DNA from: Streptomyces antioxidans
GTDB taxonomy: Bacteria; Actinomycetota; Actinomycetes; Streptomycetales; Streptomycetaceae
NCBI RefSeq assembly: GCF_000968685.2
Contig: NZ_LAKD02000072.1
Coordinates: 81,791 to 145,790, forward strand
Length of the DNA: 64,000 bases
Reading direction: 5' to 3'
The first letter of the stretch is position 1; each line of letters opens with the position of its first letter. Under the pieces are notes generated by a model. The model was not told the origin of the DNA. It worked only from the letters and a program-made list of their open reading frames with translations, and did not search any database. The position numbers were made by a program, and so were the translations under genes. Below are positions 16,901 through 24,787 of this stretch, piece by piece.

Positions 16901-18795
16901 GGGAACGTGGTGAACGGGGCGATCAGGCCCGTGTCCGCGAGGTTGCCGAGGAGGAGCGACACCGCCGCGCCCTTCGCCTTGGGGGTGTCCTTGGCGGGCA
17001 GCGGCAGGATGCCGAGGAGCGCGCGGCCGATGTCCCCGTCCGCCCGTGCCATCGGGCCGAGCAGCGGAAGGACGAACTTCCAGAGGGCCTGCGGTGCCGA
17101 TTCCATGCAGCCGCTCTTCAGCAGGGCCAGTACGGCGCGTTCGTCCTCGGGCCCGCCGAGCGGGTGCCCGGCGTCCTTCGCCAGTGCCGCCCAGCCGTCG
17201 GCCAGGGCCAGCGCGCCGCCTTCCCCGTCCGGGACGTCCTCGCACCACGCGGTGAGCAGGCTGCGGTGCCAGTGGTACGCGCCGGGGGCGGGATGGCGGG
17301 CGGCGAGCCGCTTGCCGTGCTTCTTGAGTGTGGCCGCTGCGGCGGCGTCCGGTCCCGCGGCGAGGTGCGCCGCGACGAGCGCGGCCTCGTCGACCGGCAG
17401 CGCGTGCGCGTCCTCGGCGTCACGGGCCTTCTCGAAGAAGGCGGCGGCGAAGCGGGCGCTGCCCGCGGCGGCCAGGATCCGCGTGCACTCCTCGTAGAAC
17501 GCCGGCAGCAGTTCGGGCGCGTGCGTCTCCAGGTCGTCTCCGGTACGGGTGAGCGCGGTCCGCGCGAGCCCGGGCTTGCGGGCGGCCAGGCCGCGGGCGG
17601 CCCGCAGGTCGGTGTGCGCGGCCAGGATGCGGGCGCGGTGCGCCGGATGCTGGCGCAGGGCGGACGCGAGGAAGCCGAGCGGGCCCGCGAGCACGGTGCC
17701 GACGCCGGCCTCCGCCACCGGGGCCAGGTCGTACAGCGACTTCTCGGCCTTGTCGGCGGCGACGGCCGCACGCCGGACGAGTTCGACGACCGGCTCGTCC
17801 AGGACGGAGTGCCCGTACCGGACGGCGACACACGTGTCCTCGTCGGAGCCGGCGGGCGCGCCCGGCAGCACCGCCCCGGCGCGCAGCAGCACGTCGCGCG
17901 TCGGGCCGGTGATACCGGAGGGCACCACGGTGCCGGGCTCGCCCTGGTAGGCGTCGCAGTAGAGGGAGTACGCCTCGGCGGCCTCCACCAGCGGCTGCGT
18001 CCCGTCCACGGTGCGGTGCGCGTACAGGGCCATGAGAATGCGGACGCCCTCGGACCAGGCGATGTCGCCGATCTCCCGGCCGCCCGCCGTGAAGCTCAGC
18101 CACGCCATGTAGGCCGGGCTCATCGGCCCGTTGTAGTCCAGGTCGATCTCGACGCCGAGCGGCTCGGGCGCGTGCACGGTGAACCGCGCTCTGTTCCCCT
18201 TGATGCGCCCGCCCAGCTCGTGTACGCGGCGCTCGAACGCGGCGCCGCTCTCGTACCAGGCGTCCACGTATCCGAAGGTGTCGACCACGCCGAACGTACG
18301 GTCCATGCTCGCGGGACGCGTCCACACCTCGCGGTGTACCTGCTCGACGACCTGCGTGAGGTTCCGCCTCCGCCAGAGGGGCAGCTCGGCGCCGAGCAGC
18401 AGCGGGTGCGGGATCGCGAAGGCGTCCGCCTCCGTCCACGCGCCCTCGCGCAGGAGCGCGCAGCGGCCGAGGTCGGGCGCGCCGTCGACGATCGGGGCGA
18501 TCACCAGGTCGGTGAGCGTCTCGCGCCACACCGGGTCGTCCCACACGGCCGCGAACACCGCGGCCGGGACGGGCAGCGACCGCACCATCCAGGACTCGAC
18601 CCGCTCGTGCACCGCCCGCGTGTGCTCGCCGAGCCGGCCGCAGAGGGCGGCGAGCCGTACCGCGACCGGATCCTTTCTGACGTTGGCGGGCACCTTGGCC
18701 AGCACGCGGCCCGCGGCCGTCCGGCAGGCGAGCACCGGGTGCCGCGTCCCCTCGACGGTCAGCTCATGGCCCGTCGCGATCCCTGTCCATCCCAT
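13936..18795 (-). CDS. Giant (1,619 aa) protein with DUF4132-like N-terminal region
   Basis: One uninterrupted frame encoding a soluble protein of about 170 kDa; no signal peptide or membrane helix. Residues ~40-260 resemble DUF4132 (YehI/MolR-type): RLGEHTRAVHERVESWMVRS, DDPVWRETLTDLVI, AIPHPLLLG and QVVEQVHREVW appear in the usual order. Most of the remainder is Ala/Leu-rich helix that looks like repeat solenoid. A beta-rich island near the middle (RCLIAVNGRVTVLDHGG, EATVWRGRGRIIELRDPAGR) and a C-terminal alpha/beta end break it. Function unknown. The ATG at 18795 follows AATAAT by 8 bases, in an AT-rich patch; an SD-like GGGGTGATC is too far away. Confidence 0.8.
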   Translation of the reverse strand: MGWTGIATGHELTVEGTRHPVLACRTAAGRVLAKVPANVRKDPVAVRLAALCGRLGEHTRAVHERVESWMVRSLPVPAAVFAAVWDDPVWRETLTDLVIAPIVDGAPDLGRCALLREGAWTEADAFAIPHPLLLGAELPLWRRRNLTQVVEQVHREVWTRPASMDRTFGVVDTFGYVDAWYESGAAFERRVHELGGRIKGNRARFTVHAPEPLGVEIDLDYNGPMSPAYMAWLSFTAGGREIGDIAWSEGVRILMALYAHRTVDGTQPLVEAAEAYSLYCDAYQGEPGTVVPSGITGPTRDVLLRAGAVLPGAPAGSDEDTCVAVRYGHSVLDEPVVELVRRAAVAADKAEKSLYDLAPVAEAGVGTVLAGPLGFLASALRQHPAHRARILAAHTDLRAARGLAARKPGLARTALTRTGDDLETHAPELLPAFYEECTRILAAAGSARFAAAFFEKARDAEDAHALPVDEAALVAAHLAAGPDAAAAATLKKHGKRLAARHPAPGAYHWHRSLLTAWCEDVPDGEGGALALADGWAALAKDAGHPLGGPEDERAVLALLKSGCMESAPQALWKFVLPLLGPMARADGDIGRALLGILPLPAKDTPKAKGAAVSLLLGNLADTGLIAPFTTFPGLAGAATKDWLGRFLKRYAGLALPVAPLGDLLHDAGTRLRAEGLTCDDHEAVLGADQDGIDHWEETAADLPLLDLLVDRGVPLARPRLLHTFKLYDRLASGAGTDLAAVAADPDWAPLLRDAIVGNVTNQLNVTEPAVPKQTAPDTVRALTTTPGTARIVAAILAEHAERVPDQGLPDAHAALCDAERFTVADVPGPLLDSVRAIATGTDPARALAATLSGGVLDELESPAFVPGHVHTITDYLEESGTDLLLIESGRLWGHQFRASVVTPDGVGPSHGFGTYEDLSSLSHERTEARDLHDRCLIAVNGRVTVLDHGGPHCPHGSTHPAARRVVPDDGERVAFPGGAEATVWRGRGRIIELRDPAGRTIGRYVRGWGRAPEHDGAENIGTVAYCRYASGTGLVAPPGRWSAMRPRDPEGSRALRAVDEKKAQALIDVADAALTADLMRVLVPDSRYAEKDAARDELAGRLRPLLPEITDESLRRGVTFLVWTAVECRERAFALLERLALTPPPHLRPAPASAAPAVRSEKAPEPDDPGPESAYERIVHFTRAAAGMPYDRKIATFDTAVVAGVENTLGRLGAAVLAAAWGHGGRARLLRLAAVPELLRTDGTWHVTRLRTTYDLGQISSGLGPIAAAAVADHERVEYHGYAVTALLRTPGGPDPLLFTRNRAVELRTCRGWGDPDRLRRALDLIAENGPPPVGREATVRAFAEATGLSPAQCLILLSTSARTLSWPDGWARGRVAAFSKDDAVRARELHLTESELRIAALSLEALTTIDEAIEVAELLMPDDPADLWRTGPDLDRAVAYWTQRHPRLTPLTTEQWVTLASGAEDALEALIALLGERPSVPPLGHIARAARLLDDRLPKDHPARTIAAARLRDLHEHITSPDTTLPITTGVTSVTALEGAAGATAAHLPEGRLAIGEALTLEPAGDGYRVHLRPSRWSGLDSLAPSLRRGGATDVALVMDDLRFLRSAEPLEVVDRPE

Positions 18796-18865
18796 GGCGC
18801 GCCATTATTGATCACCCCTAGGACATTCGGCGGGCAAACGGATGACGTACCCGCAGTGCCGGGGG

Positions 18866-20695
18866 TCAGGGGCGGACCCGCACCACCTGGGGGTCGTGGT
18901 CGCTGGACTGGTCCGCGAACTCGGCGTTGATGTGCACGATGTCGTAGTCGGCACGGCGCAGCGCGCGGCTGGTCAGGATGTGGTCAAGCGCCTGTGAATT
19001 GCCGTTGTAGACATAGCCGTAGCGCTCGTCCTTCGGCAGCCGGGTCACCAGGTCCGTCAGCACACCGCCCTTGGTGAGGCCGGCCAGCGCGGGCGAGAAC
19101 TGGTAGTCGTTGAGGTCGCCCGCGACGACCACCGACGCCTTCGGGTCGGCGTTCAGCAGCGCCTTGACAAAGGTGTTGACCGCCGTGGCCTGCCCGGTGC
19201 GCTGGCTCTCCGAGGAGCGGGCCGGGGGCTGGAAGCGGCTGTCCAGGCCCTGGTCGCCGCCCTTGGAGTTGAAGTGGTTCGCGACCACGAACACCGGGCG
19301 GCCCCTGAAGGAGAACTGCCCGGCCAGCGGCTTGCGGCTGTCCTTCCAGACGTCGTTCGCCGGGTCGATGCGGCCGGGGGAGGCCGACAGCGCGGCCTTG
19401 CCGCCCTTCTTCTCGACCCGTACGGGGGTGGTGGAGTCGCCGCCGGGGACATCGGTGAAGGAGACCCGCTCGGGGTTGTAGAGGAACGCCACGCGGATGT
19501 TGCCGCCCGGCTCGCCGCCGTCCTGGTCGTCCACCGGGTTGATCTGGCGCCACTCGTACGCGGGGCCGCCCGCCGCTTCGATCGCGTCGGTGAGCTTCTT
19601 CAGCGTGGCGTCTGCGCTGACCACCGAGTCGTTCGTCGCGCCGTTGTCGTCCTGGACCTCCTCCAGGGCGACGATGTCCGGCGAGGCGAGGTGTTCCACC
19701 AGACCGGTGGCCAGCCGGTCGAACTTCGACCGGGCGGTCTTGGGCGAGAGGTTCTCCACGTTGTAGGTGGCGATGGAGAGTTCGTCCGCCTTCTGCTCGC
19801 GGGTGGTCTCCCGCTCGGGGCCGTGGTCGGTCAGTTCGCCCATCGCGGTGGCCGCGATCGTGTAGCCGCCGAAGTTGTCGTAGTCCATCGGCCCAGCGGT
19901 TGTGCCGGTCAGCGCGTCGCCGACGTCCGCCACCGGGAAGGGGTGCTGGGCGTAGGGGAGGAGCGAGACCACCTTCACCCGGCCCGCGTTCGGATCGCGG
20001 TACGAGCCGTAGAGCGCGCCGCCGCGCGCGGTGCGCTGGTGGCGGGGCTCGGCGGTGACCCACAGCTCCTTGTAGGTGTTGGTCGCGCCGACCACGGGGG
20101 CGTTCTCGACCGAGACCCGCATGCCCTCCAGCGACTCATAGCGGTCCAGGGCGTACGAGCGGGGCCGCAGGGGCAGCCCCTCGATGGAGCCGCCACCACC
20201 GGCGTGCGGGGTGTAGCGGCCGGGGACCGTGGAGGGGTTGAGCCGGTAGGCGGCGGGCAGTGGGTTGCCGGAGGACCGGACCGTCCAGGTCGCCTTGGAG
20301 AGCTCGGTGAGCGACTGCCCACCCGCGTCCTCGCCGCCCGGGTAGTACTCGGACACCGTCCCGGAGACCAGTACCGAGTCGCCCACGGCGACCGAGGGCG
20401 TGGTCGACCCGGTGAAGACGAAGATCGCCTCGCTGGTGGCCGTGTCCTCGTCGGGCCGGGTGTCCTGGATCCAGAAGCCGCGCGAGGAGCCGAAGGCGCG
20501 CAGCGCCGTGACCGTGCCCGGGACGTCGCTCACCCGCTGTCCGGCGAGCGGGGATATCCGGGTGCTGCCCTGGATGTCATGGACGCGGACCTCGGCGGCG
20601 GAGGCCGGTGAGGGGACCGCGAGCAGCCCGGCCGCGAGGGCGGAGGCGGCGACGGCGGTGAGGGCGGCGGGTCCGCGCGGGGCGCGAGGGGACAT
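18866..20695 (-). CDS. Secreted endonuclease/exonuclease/phosphatase-fold enzyme (ExeM/NucH-like)
   Basis: 609 residues from ATG 20695, preceded by a good GGAGG 8 bases upstream. Signal peptide: residues 1-~33 with an Ala-rich core ending SPASAAEV. Residues ~35-280 contain an OB-like lamin/nuclease-accessory region (VHDIQGSTRISPLAGQRVSDVPG). The catalytic EEP domain follows: SIATYNVENLSP (Asn), ALEEVQD (Glu), VVANHFNSKGGDQ (His), VVAGDLNDYQF (Asp/Asn) and SDHDPQVV (Asp-His). It probably degrades extracellular DNA or other phosphodiesters for phosphate supply. No sortase or wall-binding motif is seen. Confidence 0.9.
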   Translation of the reverse strand: MSPRAPRGPAALTAVAASALAAGLLAVPSPASAAEVRVHDIQGSTRISPLAGQRVSDVPGTVTALRAFGSSRGFWIQDTRPDEDTATSEAIFVFTGSTTPSVAVGDSVLVSGTVSEYYPGGEDAGGQSLTELSKATWTVRSSGNPLPAAYRLNPSTVPGRYTPHAGGGGSIEGLPLRPRSYALDRYESLEGMRVSVENAPVVGATNTYKELWVTAEPRHQRTARGGALYGSYRDPNAGRVKVVSLLPYAQHPFPVADVGDALTGTTAGPMDYDNFGGYTIAATAMGELTDHGPERETTREQKADELSIATYNVENLSPKTARSKFDRLATGLVEHLASPDIVALEEVQDDNGATNDSVVSADATLKKLTDAIEAAGGPAYEWRQINPVDDQDGGEPGGNIRVAFLYNPERVSFTDVPGGDSTTPVRVEKKGGKAALSASPGRIDPANDVWKDSRKPLAGQFSFRGRPVFVVANHFNSKGGDQGLDSRFQPPARSSESQRTGQATAVNTFVKALLNADPKASVVVAGDLNDYQFSPALAGLTKGGVLTDLVTRLPKDERYGYVYNGNSQALDHILTSRALRRADYDIVHINAEFADQSSDHDPQVVRVRP

Positions 20696-20750
20696 GACGG
20701 TGGCCTCCGGAAAGGAGTGAACGGCGAGGAAGGTGCCTCTACGCGCGTCA

Positions 20751-20779
20751 ATCTCTGTCCTCGCCACGGAAGTTGTCAA
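20751..20779 (-). promoter_or_regulatory. Sigma-70-type promoter of the secreted nuclease
   Basis: On the minus strand a consensus TTGACA (20774-20779) is followed by a 17-base spacer and AGAGAT (20751-20756). The predicted start is about 50 bases before the ATG. The rest of the 410-base gap to the divergent gene (20696-21105) shows only short C-rich repeats and GGGACG/CGTCCC half-sites near 20910-20925. Confidence 0.5.
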
Positions 20780-21105
20780 GGGAGGACGGATGGCCCGGAC
20801 ATGGCGGCGGCGGGGCGGAAACATGAACGAGGACCGCGGGGCGTGGTGCGGGACGCGGTGCGGGAGTGGCGCGGAGGGGGCGCGGGACGGGGCGCAGTCC
20901 ACATCGGGACGAAAGTACCGTCCCGTTCCGTCTACGCTGGGGGCCGGGCCGTATCCGCGCACCCGCGCCGGTACACCCCGTATCGCCGTACCCCCATGGC
21001 TTCACGGTCCCGTGGACCCATGGCCCCACAGCCCCATAGCCCCGCATTCGCGCCCGCGATCCCCGCGCCCGCGACTTCCGTGCCCTCGAGGAGTGACGTC
21101 CGCCC

Positions 21106-22656
21106 ATGCCAGAAGAGCGCCCCACCATGCCGCCCGTGCGGCTTCGCACCGACGCGGAACTCGCGCGGGACGCACTCGCCGCACCGCTGCTCGCCCGCGC
21201 GGTCCGGCTCGCCCGCTGGGCCGAGCGGGGGAAGCCGGTGGCATCGGGCGGGGCGCTGCCGGAGGGCCAGTTGCTGGAGGCGACCGAGCTGCTGGAGCTC
21301 GCGGGGGACGAGGACGGGCAGCTGTACGCGGCGCAGGCGTGGCAGCTGGCGGTGGACACCGGGCTGGTCGAGATCGAGGAGCCGGCGGGGGCCGACGGCG
21401 CCGACGCCGATGGCGATGGCGACGCTGATGGGGGCGGTGACGCCGATGGTGACGGTGACGGCGATGAGGGGGCGGCCGAGGACGAGTTCTCCGCCGTCGC
21501 GACCAGCGGCGAGGAGCTGCGGCTGATCACCGAGGGCGGCCCCCGCGACATCCTGGACATCTGGCTCGACGGCTTCGAGACGGTGCTGGCCGACGCCGCC
21601 GCCCCCGACCTCAGCGACATCGCCGCCCAGATCAGCGAGAGCGGTGAGCTCGACCTCGACGCGCTCGACTGGAACCCGGAGGAGGAGGCCGAGTTCCTGG
21701 ACGGGGTGCTGGGCAACCTCTATCTGCTGACCGCCCTGGACGAGGAGGCCGCCACGGCCCCCGTACCGCTGCCCGCGCTCGCCGCCTCCATGATCGTCCC
21801 CGAGGACATGGACGAGCCCACCGATGACATCCTCGAAGAGGTCTCCGAGGCGATGGTGCGGCTGGACGACCAGTTCCGGCTGCTCGCCCCGACCGGCCTG
21901 GTCGAGTACCAGCCGGTGGACGAGGCGCTGATCGAGGAGGTCGACGGCGAGGGCCGGATCCAGGAGCCCGAGACGGCCCAGGACCTCGAGGACGAGGACG
22001 TCTCCCGCTACGGCATGGTGCGGCTCACCGCGCTCGGCGTCTACGCCGTACGGGCCCGGATGATCGAGGCGGGCATCGACGCCCCGGCCGTCGGCGACCT
22101 GGCCGACAAGGGCGCCGACATCCTGCTGGACGCCCTCCCCGGCCACCCCGGGCCCGCCGTGCAGGCCGAGGCCGAGCAGTGGCTGGCCCGCCGTACGCCC
22201 GAGGAGGCCGCCCGCGAGCTGCTGGCCGCCGCCCGCGGCGACGACGAGGCCGCGCCGCTGCGCCGCCTCACCTGTCAGCAGACCCTCTCGCTGGCCGGGC
22301 CCGAGGCCGAGCCCGCCCTGCGCGAGGTGCTCGACGACCGCCACCTGGGCGGGCTGGCCCGCGTCTGGCTGGCCGAGAACGGGGTGACGGGCGTGCCGGA
22401 GCCGTCGGAGGAGATGGTCTTCTGGCTCACCGTGGACACCCTCGCGGCACAGCTCGCCTCCGAGGGCGACTCGGCGGAGCTCCGCGATCTGGTGCGGGGC
22501 CTGGTCGACCAGTCGGGGAGCTTCTTCGACTCGGCCTGGCGGGTGGACCATCCGGCGACGGCGGAGGTGCTGGAGGCGATGGGGCGTCTGCACCCGGACA
22601 AGAAGGCCGCGAAGGAGGCCCGCAAGGCGGCCTTCAAGGCCCGCTCCCGAGCCTAG
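21106..22656 (+). CDS. Conserved hypothetical acidic protein
   Basis: 516 residues, very acidic, no signal peptide or membrane segment. An N-terminal helical region (residues 1-~90: LARDALAAPLLARAVRLARWAERG, QLYAAQAWQLAVDTGLVEIEE) is followed by an Asp/Gly repeat tract (residues ~97-125). A long helical part and a C-terminal HEAT-like segment (LLDALPGHPGPAVQAEAEQWLARR onward) come after. The extreme C terminus is basic (KKAAKEARKAAFKARSRA). I do not recognise a function. GAGGAG lies 12-15 bases upstream of the ATG. Confidence 0.8.
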   Translation: MPEERPTMPPVRLRTDAELARDALAAPLLARAVRLARWAERGKPVASGGALPEGQLLEATELLELAGDEDGQLYAAQAWQLAVDTGLVEIEEPAGADGADADGDGDADGGGDADGDGDGDEGAAEDEFSAVATSGEELRLITEGGPRDILDIWLDGFETVLADAAAPDLSDIAAQISESGELDLDALDWNPEEEAEFLDGVLGNLYLLTALDEEAATAPVPLPALAASMIVPEDMDEPTDDILEEVSEAMVRLDDQFRLLAPTGLVEYQPVDEALIEEVDGEGRIQEPETAQDLEDEDVSRYGMVRLTALGVYAVRARMIEAGIDAPAVGDLADKGADILLDALPGHPGPAVQAEAEQWLARRTPEEAARELLAAARGDDEAAPLRRLTCQQTLSLAGPEAEPALREVLDDRHLGGLARVWLAENGVTGVPEPSEEMVFWLTVDTLAAQLASEGDSAELRDLVRGLVDQSGSFFDSAWRVDHPATAEVLEAMGRLHPDKKAAKEARKAAFKARSRA

Positions 22657-23160
22657 CCGCGCCCCGCCGCGGAACGGCGGCGGGCGACGCCTACGGCGGG
22701 GATGCCCCCACCCCGCCCCTCCCCAAAACTGGGGCTCCGCCCCAGCCCCCTCGGGGCCCGCTTTAGACTTCGGGGCGTCGCCGCAGACCTCGGGGTTTCG
22801 CCGCGGGTCCTCGGGGCTCCGCCGCAGGCCCCCGGCTCCGCCCCAGACCCCGGGCCTAGCCGTGCCCGACGGATCTTCCCCGTCCCCGCCCCTGGCCGAG
22901 ATCTGGCGATATGCGGCTCCGCCGCGTGGGGGCACCGCCCCGAACTCCTGGGCCCAGAGACCCCAGGGCCCAGGCCCCAGACCGCAGAGCCCTGGGCCCG
23001 GACCTCAGGGCACGGCCCCACGCCCCTGGGCGTCGGGGTCAAGGGGCGGAGCCTCAAGTCGGGGTCTGGGGCAGAGCCCCAGATTCGGGAAGGGGTGGGG
23101 AGGGGACTGGCCGCCGCAGGCCACCAGGCGACGGCCGCCGGGCCAGGGACAGAGTCTTGA
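22657..23160. repeat. Hairpin-rich spacer with dispersed GGGGCTCCGCCCC-type repeats
   Basis: About 500 bases with no credible gene. It is packed with short GC inverted repeats: CTGGGGC-TCC-GCCCCAG at 22729-22745, CCCC-TC-GGGG just after, GCGGCTCCGCCGC near 22915, and CTGGGGC-AGA-GCCCCAG near 23069-23085. Many half-copies of 'ctccgcc' lie between them. Elements of this kind recur across Streptomyces chromosomes. The first ones may terminate the upstream gene. Confidence 0.7.
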
Positions 23161-23171
23161 TGTCGCGTGTC

Positions 23172-23193
23172 GTTCAACTGGTGTTCGGCCGGG
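23172..23193 (+). promoter_or_regulatory. PHO-box-like direct repeat
   Basis: GTTCAACTGGT followed directly by GTTCGGCCGGG: two 11-base units in phase, each starting GTTC, as in the Streptomyces PhoP box. A weaker third unit (TGTCGCGTGTC) precedes them. The site lies about 56 bases upstream of the phosphatase start. Confidence 0.6.
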
Positions 23194-23248
23194 GGCGGGA
23201 ACGTATGGCCGCAGTCCGGAGGACACCATCCTGCGTTCGGGAGATGAC

Positions 23249-24709
23249 ATGTCGCTCAGCCGAAGAGACTTCGCGAGGCGTTCCGCGTACACCGGGGCCG
23301 GGTTCGCCCTGGTCGGAAGTGCGGGGGTGCTCGCCACCGCACCCGGCGCACTCGCCGCTGAGGCGACCGAGGAGAGCGTCGCGGGCACCGAGGGCCACGG
23401 TCACGGCCACGGCGGCTCTTCGCTCGGCTACGGTCCGCTCATCGCGGACCCCAAGGGCATCCTGGCCCTCCCCAAGGGCTTCCGCTACAAGATCATCACC
23501 CGTACCGGTGAGACCACGCTGGAGTCCGGCGAGTCCACCCCGTCCAACCACGACGGCACCGCCACCTTCGAGGGCTCGCGCGGTGCGACGCTGCTGGTCA
23601 ACAACCATGAGCTGGCCGGTCCCCGCGGCGACTGGCCGCATCCGGTCCCGCTGACCGAGGGCCTGGTCTACGACCCCGCGGCCTCCGGCGGCTGCACCGT
23701 CGTCGAGGTCGCCAAGCACGGCGACCATGTCACCGAGTGGGTCGGCATCGCGGGCACCTCCACCAACTGCGCCGGTGGCCGCACCCCCTGGGGCACCTGG
23801 CTGACCTGCGAGGAGACCGAGGACAAGGCCGGTCAGAACGGCATGACCAAGGACCACGGCTATGTCTTCGAGGTCGACCCGCACGACCGCGGGGCCAACC
23901 GCGCCCCGAAGCCGGTCAAGGCCCTGGGCCGGTACGCCCACGAGGCCGTCGTCGTGGACCCCAAGCGCGGCCACCTCTACCTCACCGAGGACGCCGCCGG
24001 ACCGAACGGCCTCCTCTACCGCTGGGTCCCGCCGCACGGCTTCCAGCACGGCCGCGGCAGGCTCGGCACGCTCAAGGACGACGCGGGGGTGCTCCAGGCG
24101 CCCAAGTGCTACGACTCGGGCGGCAACTTCGTGGACGACCTGTCCCGCGCCACCAGGACCGGCACGGTCTACGGCGTGGACTGGGAGCCGGTGCCGGACC
24201 GCGACGGGGCCTCGGTGTCGGTGCGCAAGCAGTTCAAGGACGGCGAGATCACCCGGGCCCGCAAGCTGGAGGGCATGTGGTGGGCGGACGGTGGCGCGTA
24301 CATCGTCTCCTCGTTCGCCCGTGAGGAGAGCCCGGTCCAGCACGACGGCCAGGTCTGGTTCTACGACCCCAAGCGCCGCACCCTCACCCTCAAGGTGCTG
24401 CTGGGCGTCAACCCCGACCCGTCGGAGGACGGCGCCTTCGACGGCCCGGACAACGTCACGGTCTCGCCGTACGGCGGTCTGGTCATCGCCGAGGACGGCG
24501 AGGGCGTCCAGCACCTCTTCGGCGCCACCGAGGACGGCCGGACGTACCCGATCGCGCGCAATGAGCTGAACATCGGCAGCACGGAGGAGCCGGAGTTCAG
24601 CGAGTTCACCGGTGTGGTCTTCTCGCCCGACGGCGCGACGCTGTACGCCAACATCCAGACGCCCGGCATCATGCTCGCGATCACCGGCCCGTGGCGCCGC
24701 CAGCGCTGA
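23249..24709 (+). CDS. PhoX-family (DUF839) secreted phosphatase
   Basis: 486 residues from ATG 23249 with GGGAGA as ribosome site. A Tat signal is visible: SRRDFARRSAYTGAGFALVGSA, then cleavage near ALA-AEA at about residue 36. A His/Gly-rich linker (GHGHGHGG) precedes the beta-propeller-like DUF839 domain with STPSNHDGT, LVNNHEL, TPWGTWLTCEET, GRYAHEAVVVD and DGPDNVTVSPYGGLVIAEDG. PhoX enzymes are Ca/Fe-dependent phosphomonoesterases; the metal-ligand Cys-Glu-Glu in LTCEET is conserved. A PHO-box-like repeat upstream supports induction under phosphate starvation. Confidence 0.88.
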   Translation: MSLSRRDFARRSAYTGAGFALVGSAGVLATAPGALAAEATEESVAGTEGHGHGHGGSSLGYGPLIADPKGILALPKGFRYKIITRTGETTLESGESTPSNHDGTATFEGSRGATLLVNNHELAGPRGDWPHPVPLTEGLVYDPAASGGCTVVEVAKHGDHVTEWVGIAGTSTNCAGGRTPWGTWLTCEETEDKAGQNGMTKDHGYVFEVDPHDRGANRAPKPVKALGRYAHEAVVVDPKRGHLYLTEDAAGPNGLLYRWVPPHGFQHGRGRLGTLKDDAGVLQAPKCYDSGGNFVDDLSRATRTGTVYGVDWEPVPDRDGASVSVRKQFKDGEITRARKLEGMWWADGGAYIVSSFAREESPVQHDGQVWFYDPKRRTLTLKVLLGVNPDPSEDGAFDGPDNVTVSPYGGLVIAEDGEGVQHLFGATEDGRTYPIARNELNIGSTEEPEFSEFTGVVFSPDGATLYANIQTPGIMLAITGPWRRQR

Positions 24710-24787
24710 TGCCCGTGGTCCGTGTCTCGCCCGGGGCCAGGGTTCGCGTCCCGCCGGGGAATCGTCCCGGCCGGGACCGGCGTTGAC

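Noticed and set aside
14255..17248. 997-codon minus-strand frame inside the giant gene
   Set aside because: Arg/Gly/Pro/Ala-rich alternative frame without start context; the 1,619-residue frame has ordinary amino-acid composition.
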